From: Rubrivivax sp.
Lineage (GTDB): Bacteria; Pseudomonadota; Gammaproteobacteria; Burkholderiales; Burkholderiaceae_C
Assembly (NCBI GenBank): GCA_027485165.1
Contig: JAIXRN010000003.1
Span: forward strand, 62,001 to 126,000
Direction: 5' to 3'
DNA length: 64,000 nt
Shown piece after piece: positions 60,119-64,000 of this stretch (position 1 is the first letter of the stretch; the number at the start of each line of letters is the position of its first letter). Position numbers and translations under genes: made by a program. The notes beneath the pieces are model-generated. The model was given only the letters and a program-made list of their open reading frames with translations, did no database searches and was not told where the DNA came from.

Positions 60119-61051
60119 ATGAGTGACAGCGCATTCCTCGACGTCGTCATCGCCGTGCTGGGCGGTGCCATCCGCGTCGGCACGCCCTTCCTGTTCGTCA
60201 GCCTGGGCGAATGCATCACGGAAAAGGCCGGGCGCATCAACCTGGGCCTGGAAGGGGTGTTGGTGTTCTCCGCCATGGCCGGGTTCGGGGTGTCGTATCT
60301 GACGGGGCTGTGGTGGCTGGGCGTGCTGGCGGCGGGCTGCAGCGGGGCCTTGATCGCGCTGCTGCATGGCCTGGTGTGCAGCTTGCCGCGGGTGAACGAC
60401 ATCGCAGCTGGCATTGCCATCATGGGCCTGGGGGCGGGGCTGGCGTTCTATCTGGGCAAGCCCCTGATCCAGCCGCAGGCGCCGCAGATCCCGTCGCTGA
60501 ACCTGGGCGCCTGGCTGGGGCCGGACGCTGCCACAGGCGCCGCCGCCAGCGCGCTGAACATCAACCTGCTGTTCCCGCTGGGCGTGCTGCTGGCCTTCGC
60601 GCTGGCCTGGGGCCTGGCCAACACCGGCTGGGGCCTGAAGGTGCGCATGGTGGGCGACTCGGCCGACGCCGCGCGGGCGCTGGGTACGTCGGTCAACGGC
60701 GTGCGCATCGCGGCCACCACGGCCGGCGGCTTCATCGCCGGGCTGGGCGGGGCTTCGCTGTCGCTGTACTACCCCGGCAGCTGGAACGAAGGCTTGTCCA
60801 GCGGCCAGGGGCTGATTGCCGTGGCGCTGGTGATCTTTGCGCGCTGGCAGCCGCTGCGCTGCCTGTGGGCAGCGTTGCTGTTTGGCGGCGCGGGGGCGCT
60901 GGGGCCGGCGTTGCAGTCGGTGGGCGTGACGGGCGGGTACTACCTGTTCAACGCCGTGCCTTATGTGCTGACGCTGGCCATCCTGGTGTGGACCTGCTCG
61001 CCGCGGCGCAGCCTGGTCGGTGCGCCGCAAGAACTGGGAGTGATGCGATGA
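60119..61051 (+). CDS. ABC transporter permease (BMP/nucleoside type), second subunit
   Basis: Inner-membrane protein of 310 residues with about eight helices. The family is clear from GTPFLFVSLGECITEKAGRINLGLEGVLV, GLVCSLPRVNDIAAGIAIMGLGAGLAFYLGKPLIQPQ, WGLKVRMVGDSADAARALGTSVNGVRIAATTAGGFIAGLGGA and a final TM near TLAILVWTC. It is the partner of the first permease gene despite the 633-base interval. ATG 60119 has GGAGGG about nine bases upstream. Its stop overlaps the formamidase start. Confidence 0.93.
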   Translation: MSDSAFLDVVIAVLGGAIRVGTPFLFVSLGECITEKAGRINLGLEGVLVFSAMAGFGVSYLTGLWWLGVLAAGCSGALIALLHGLVCSLPRVNDIAAGIAIMGLGAGLAFYLGKPLIQPQAPQIPSLNLGAWLGPDAATGAAASALNINLLFPLGVLLAFALAWGLANTGWGLKVRMVGDSADAARALGTSVNGVRIAATTAGGFIAGLGGASLSLYYPGSWNEGLSSGQGLIAVALVIFARWQPLRCLWAALLFGGAGALGPALQSVGVTGGYYLFNAVPYVLTLAILVWTCSPRRSLVGAPQELGVMR

Positions 61052-62070
61052 GTGGCCTGGGTGGTTTGAACAAGTCGCCGAACGGCGTCGTCGTCGGCCT
61101 GGTGCAGCTGCAGCTGCCCGTGGTGGAAACGCCGGCGCAACTGAAAGCGCAGGCCGAACGCATCTGCTGGATGGTGGGCAAGGCACGGCGCAACCTGGGC
61201 ACGATGGACCTGGTGGTGTTTCCGGAATACAGCCTGCACGGCCTGAGCATGAGCACCGCGCCCGAACTGATGGTGCAGCTTGATGGCCCCGAAGTCGCGT
61301 CCTTCAAGGCCGCGTGTGTTGAACACCGGATCTGGGGCTGCTTCTCGATCATGGAGTTCAACCCCCACGGCAACCCCTACAACACTGGCCTCATCATCGA
61401 CGACCAGGGCCAGCTGCGCCTTTACTACCGCAAGCTGCACCCCTGGGTGCCGGTGGAAGCCTGGGAACCCGGCAATATGGGCATCCCGGTGTGCGAAGGG
61501 CCCAACGGCTGCAAGCTGGCGCTGATCATCTGCCACGACGGCATGTTCCCCGAGATGGCGCGCGAGGCTGCGTACAAGGGCGCGGAGATCATCCTGCGCA
61601 CAGCGGGCTACACCGCGCCCATCCGCCACGCCTGGAAGATCACCAACCAGGCGAACGCCTTCCAGAACCTGGCCATCACCGCCAGCGTGTGCCTGTGCGG
61701 CAGCGACGGCAGCTTCGACAGCATGGGCGAAGGCATGTTCTGCCACTTCGACGGCAGCGTCATCGCCGCAGGCGGCGCCCGGCCCGACGAGATCGTCACC
61801 GCCGAACTGCGGCCCGACCTGGTGCGTGAAGCCCGCGCCGGCTGGGGCGTGGAAAACAACCCCTACCAGCTGTGGCACCGCGGCTATGTAGCGGTGAAAG
61901 GCGGGGCGCAGGACTGCCCCTACACCTTCATGCACGACATGGTGGCCGGGCGCTACCAGCTGCCCTGGGACCCCAGCATCCAGGTGCGCGACGGCACGCC
62001 CTGCGGCTTCGCGCCGCCCACGCGGGCCTACCGCGGGCCCGAGCCCAACCCCTTCGAAGCCGAAGGCTAG
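61048..62070 (+). CDS. amiF: formamidase
   Basis: Nitrilase-superfamily enzyme of 340 residues hydrolysing formamide to formate and ammonia. The N-terminus SGLGGLNKSPNGVVVGLVQL and the length fit AmiF closely. The triad is Glu60 (VVFPEYSLHG), Lys129 (YYRKLHPW) and Cys162 (LIICHDGMFPEMAREAAYKG). It overlaps the permease stop (ATGA) and precedes the biuret hydrolase gene, within the transporter operon, so its substrate is likely brought in by that transporter. Formate here could also enter one-carbon oxidation. Confidence 0.94.
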   Translation: MSGLGGLNKSPNGVVVGLVQLQLPVVETPAQLKAQAERICWMVGKARRNLGTMDLVVFPEYSLHGLSMSTAPELMVQLDGPEVASFKAACVEHRIWGCFSIMEFNPHGNPYNTGLIIDDQGQLRLYYRKLHPWVPVEAWEPGNMGIPVCEGPNGCKLALIICHDGMFPEMAREAAYKGAEIILRTAGYTAPIRHAWKITNQANAFQNLAITASVCLCGSDGSFDSMGEGMFCHFDGSVIAAGGARPDEIVTAELRPDLVREARAGWGVENNPYQLWHRGYVAVKGGAQDCPYTFMHDMVAGRYQLPWDPSIQVRDGTPCGFAPPTRAYRGPEPNPFEAEG

Positions 62071-62088
62071 ACGGCCCTGACGTACGCC

Positions 62089-62814
62089 ATGACGCACGCC
62101 ATGAAGCACGCGATGAAGGCCGTCCAGGCCACCCCTTACGCCTGGCCCTTCGACGGCGACCTGCGCCCGGCCAACACGGCCCTGGTCATCATCGACATGC
62201 AGACCGACTTCTGCGGCCCCGGCGGCTATGTCGACAAGATGGGCTACGACATCGGCCTGACGCGCGCACCCATCGGCCCCATTCAGCGCCTGCTGCAGGC
62301 CATGCGCGAACGCAGCTTCCACGTCATCCACACGCGTGAAGGTCACCGGCCCGACCTGTCGGACCTGCCGGCCAACAAGCGCTGGCGTTCGCGCCAGATC
62401 GGTACCCCTGGCGCAGATGGCATCGGCATCGGCATCGGCGACGCCGGCCCCTGCGGCCGCATCCTGGTGCGTGGCGAACCGGGCTGGAACATCATTCCCG
62501 AACTCGCGCCGCTGCCGGGCGAGCCCGTCATCGACAAGCCCGGCAAGGGCAGTTTCTGCGCCACTGATCTTGAATTGCTGCTGTACACGCGCGGCATCCG
62601 CAACCTGGTGCTGACCGGCATCACCACCGACGTGTGCGTGCACACGACGATGCGCGAAGCCAACGACCGCGGCTTCGAATGCCTGCTGGTGGAAGACGGC
62701 ACCGCCGCCACCGACGCGCGCCACCACGCCGCTGCCATCGGCATGGTGCACATGCAGGGCGGGGTGTTCGGCGCCACAGCCACATCGGCTGCCGTGCTGG
62801 AGGCCCTGTCATGA
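62089..62814 (+). CDS. biuH: biuret hydrolase-like cysteine hydrolase (isochorismatase family)
   Basis: Protein of 241 residues. The segments [62 protein letters not shown], the [16 protein letters not shown] stretch and [16 protein letters not shown] are those of BiuH, which splits biuret into allophanate and ammonia. The catalytic Asp36, Lys150 and Cys183 are present. A short [11 protein letters not shown] stretch near 108-118, encoded by three GGCATC repeats, looks like a small insertion compared with what I recall of other BiuH proteins. Its product would feed AtzF. ATG 62089 is used; ATG 62101 and 62113 are also possible. Confidence 0.87.
   Translation: MTHAMKHAMKAVQATPYAWPFDGDLRPANTALVIIDMQTDFCGPGGYVDKMGYDIGLTRAPIGPIQRLLQAMRERSFHVIHTREGHRPDLSDLPANKRWRSRQIGTPGADGIGIGIGDAGPCGRILVRGEPGWNIIPELAPLPGEPVIDKPGKGSFCATDLELLLYTRGIRNLVLTGITTDVCVHTTMREANDRGFECLLVEDGTAATDARHHAAAIGMVHMQGGVFGATATSAAVLEALS
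62419..62436 (+). repeat. (GGCATC)3 hexamer repeat inside biuH
   Basis: Three perfect copies encode Gly-Ile repeats at the probable insertion in the biuret hydrolase; frame-neutral if copy number changes. Confidence 0.6.
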
Positions 62815-64000
62815 CCGCCCTGGCGCTGGAAACCTACAAGCTGACCAAGCGCTTCGGCAGTTTCACGGCGCTGGACCATGTCAGCCTGACCGTGCGCCCC
62901 GGCACCGTGCACGCGCTGCTGGGCGAGAACGGCGCGGGCAAGAGCACGCTGGTGAAGTGCATCGTCGGCTACTACCGGCCCGAGGAAGGCGCGGTGCTGA
63001 TCGACGGCCGCGAACAGGCCATCAGCAGCCCCACGGTGGCGCGCGCTTTAGGCATCGGCATGGTCTACCAGCACTTCACTGTCGTGCCGGGCATGACGGT
63101 GGCGGAAAACCTGCTGATCGCGCGCGGCGCGCTGCCGGCCGTGATCGACTGGAAGCGCCTGCGTGCCGAGCTGTCGGCCTTCATGGCCGGCGCGCCCTTC
63201 CGTCTGGACCTGGACGCCACGCCGCTGGACCTGTCGGCGGGCGAAAAGCAGAAGCTGGAAATCCTGAAGCAGCTGTACCTGCAGCCGCGCCTGCTGATCC
63301 TGGATGAACCCACCAGCGTGCTGACGCCGCAGGAAGCCGACGAAGTGCTGGGCGCGCTGCGCGAGCGTGCGCATGCCGGGCACTGCAGCGTGGTGATGAT
63401 CACGCACAAGTTCCGCGAAGTGGCGGCCTATGCCGACGACGTGACCGTGCTGCGGCGCGGTGCGCGCGTGGCCAGCCGTGCCGTGGCCGATGCGCCTGCG
63501 GCTGAACTCGCCGCGCTGATGGTTGGGGGCGACAAAGCGCCCGCGGCAACATCCGAAGTGCCTGCTGCAGCGGCCCCCACCCCTGCGCGCAGTGCGGCCG
63601 CCCCCGGCGCCGTCACCCTTCAAGTGCGCGGCCTGGTGGTGATGGGCGACCGCGGCGAAGTCGCCGTCGGCCCCGGAAAAGGGCTGGACCTGGACGTGCG
63701 CGCTGGCGAAATCGTCGGCATTGCCGGCGTCAGCGGCAACGGCCAGCGTGAACTGATGGAAGCCCTGGCCGGCCAGCGCGCGCGCGAGTCCGGCAGCGTG
63801 CAGGTGGCCGGGCAGCCCTATGCCGCCACGCGCCAGCAGAACCGCGCGCTGAAGGTGCGCGGCCTGCCCGAAGAGCCCTTGCGCAACGCCTGCGTGGGTG
63901 CGATGAGCGTGGCCGACAACATCGGCCTGCGTGCCTTTGACGTGCAGCCCTTCTCGCGCGCTGGCTGGCGCATGCCGGGCACGCTGGCGCAGCGCGCGCG
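62811..64000 (+). CDS. ABC transporter ATP-binding protein (BMP/nucleoside type), cut by window end
   Basis: The frame runs from ATG 62811, overlapping the biuH stop (ATGA), to the right edge without a stop; 396 codons are visible. It is a double-ATPase subunit. The first domain has Walker [13 protein letters not shown]-loop YQHFTVV, signature [12 protein letters not shown], Walker [10 protein letters not shown] and an H-loop ITHKF. The second domain begins near residue 265 with [20 protein letters not shown], as in RbsA/YufO proteins. An Ala/Pro-rich linker ([20 protein letters not shown]) separates them. With the BMP receptor and two permeases it completes the importer. Confidence 0.92.
   Translation, partial: MTALALETYKLTKRFGSFTALDHVSLTVRPGTVHALLGENGAGKSTLVKCIVGYYRPEEGAVLIDGREQAISSPTVARALGIGMVYQHFTVVPGMTVAENLLIARGALPAVIDWKRLRAELSAFMAGAPFRLDLDATPLDLSAGEKQKLEILKQLYLQPRLLILDEPTSVLTPQEADEVLGALRERAHAGHCSVVMITHKFREVAAYADDVTVLRRGARVASRAVADAPAAELAALMVGGDKAPAATSEVPAAAAPTPARSAAAPGAVTLQVRGLVVMGDRGEVAVGPGKGLDLDVRAGEIVGIAGVSGNGQRELMEALAGQRARESGSVQVAGQPYAATRQQNRALKVRGLPEEPLRNACVGAMSVADNIGLRAFDVQPFSRAGWRMPGTLAQRA

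Noticed and set aside
59487-60126. Short open frames on both strands in the gap between the permease genes
   Set aside because: They run through the inverted-repeat arms, lack ribosome sites and overlap each other; treated as noncoding repeat.
53652-64000. Expectation of a cyanuric acid hydrolase (AtzD) to start the pathway
   Set aside because: No frame here has AtzD-type sequence; all frames in the island are accounted for, so the pathway start is absent from the window.
1-64000. tRNA, rRNA or transposase genes
   Set aside because: No cloverleaf with a GGTTCGAATC-like T arm, no rRNA-like stretch and no DDE-type protein was recognised; gaps between genes are short and mostly repeats or promoters.

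Overview
The window is a very GC-rich, densely packed bacterial chromosome segment. The gene content points to a betaproteobacterium of the Burkholderiales, most like the Rubrivivax/Leptothrix/Ideonella/Roseateles group: DUF1840, Bug-type (tripartite tricarboxylate) binding protein, PEP-CTERM proteins, a cyanophycin operon, an MXKDX-repeat protein and a BchO-like hydrolase. This placement is inferred from families, not from a search. No rRNA, tRNA, CRISPR array, transposase or phage gene was seen. Many junctions overlap by 1-4 bases (ATGA/GTGA), and GTG or TTG starts are common.

Layout. 1-2.6 kb: end of an HD-GYP protein and a PAS-PAS-GGDEF-EAL protein. 2.7-4.9 kb: DUF1840, a YbhB/YbcL protein, a histidine phosphatase and dgkA. 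4.9-9.6 kb: a PmrAB/QseBC-like two-component system divergent from eptA and a PAP2 phosphatase, a probable lipid A modification unit. 9.6-14.8 kb: ruvB, then a copper-acquisition cluster (DUF2946 protein, TonB receptor, YcnI, PCuAC chaperone). 15-18.6 kb: VOC protein, BchO-like hydrolase, NUDIX hydrolase and an arsenosugar pair (CMD protein + ArsS). 18.7-29.3 kb: PEP-CTERM protein, purC, M14 deacylase, mnmA, GH10-like lipoprotein, murQ, a frameshifted acyltransferase, a PEP-CTERM SGNH hydrolase and rdgC. 29.3-36.4 kb: glycine-zipper protein, small membrane protein and a cyanophycin operon (cphB-cphA-Mur ligase paralogue). 36.5-44.2 kb: DUF427, a cytochrome b/molybdopterin oxidoreductase pair with an MXKDX protein, flavin reductase, a secreted unknown, a Bug binding protein and a second TonB receptor. 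44.2-48.5 kb: one reading frame of about 1400 codons holding two complete TPR-TM-GGDEF units. 48.7-51.7 kb: formaldehyde detoxification (frmA, fghA) and an RlmN-like radical SAM enzyme.

51.8-64 kb is the most interesting block: an organic-nitrogen scavenging island. It encodes allophanate hydrolase (AtzF), an oligopeptide-type binding protein, AtzG-AtzE-AtzH/HpxZ, a BMP-family ABC transporter (binding protein, two permeases, ATPase running off the end), formamidase and a BiuH-like biuret hydrolase. A sigma-54-like promoter overlaps or abuts a perfect TGGTATACCA palindrome before atzF. The only gene-free stretch above 300 bp (59486-60118) splits the two permease genes and contains two large inverted-repeat elements. 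Together the enzymes would turn biuret, carboxybiuret-type ureides, allophanate and formamide into ammonia. No ring-opening enzyme (AtzD or barbiturase) is visible, so the true starting substrate is open.
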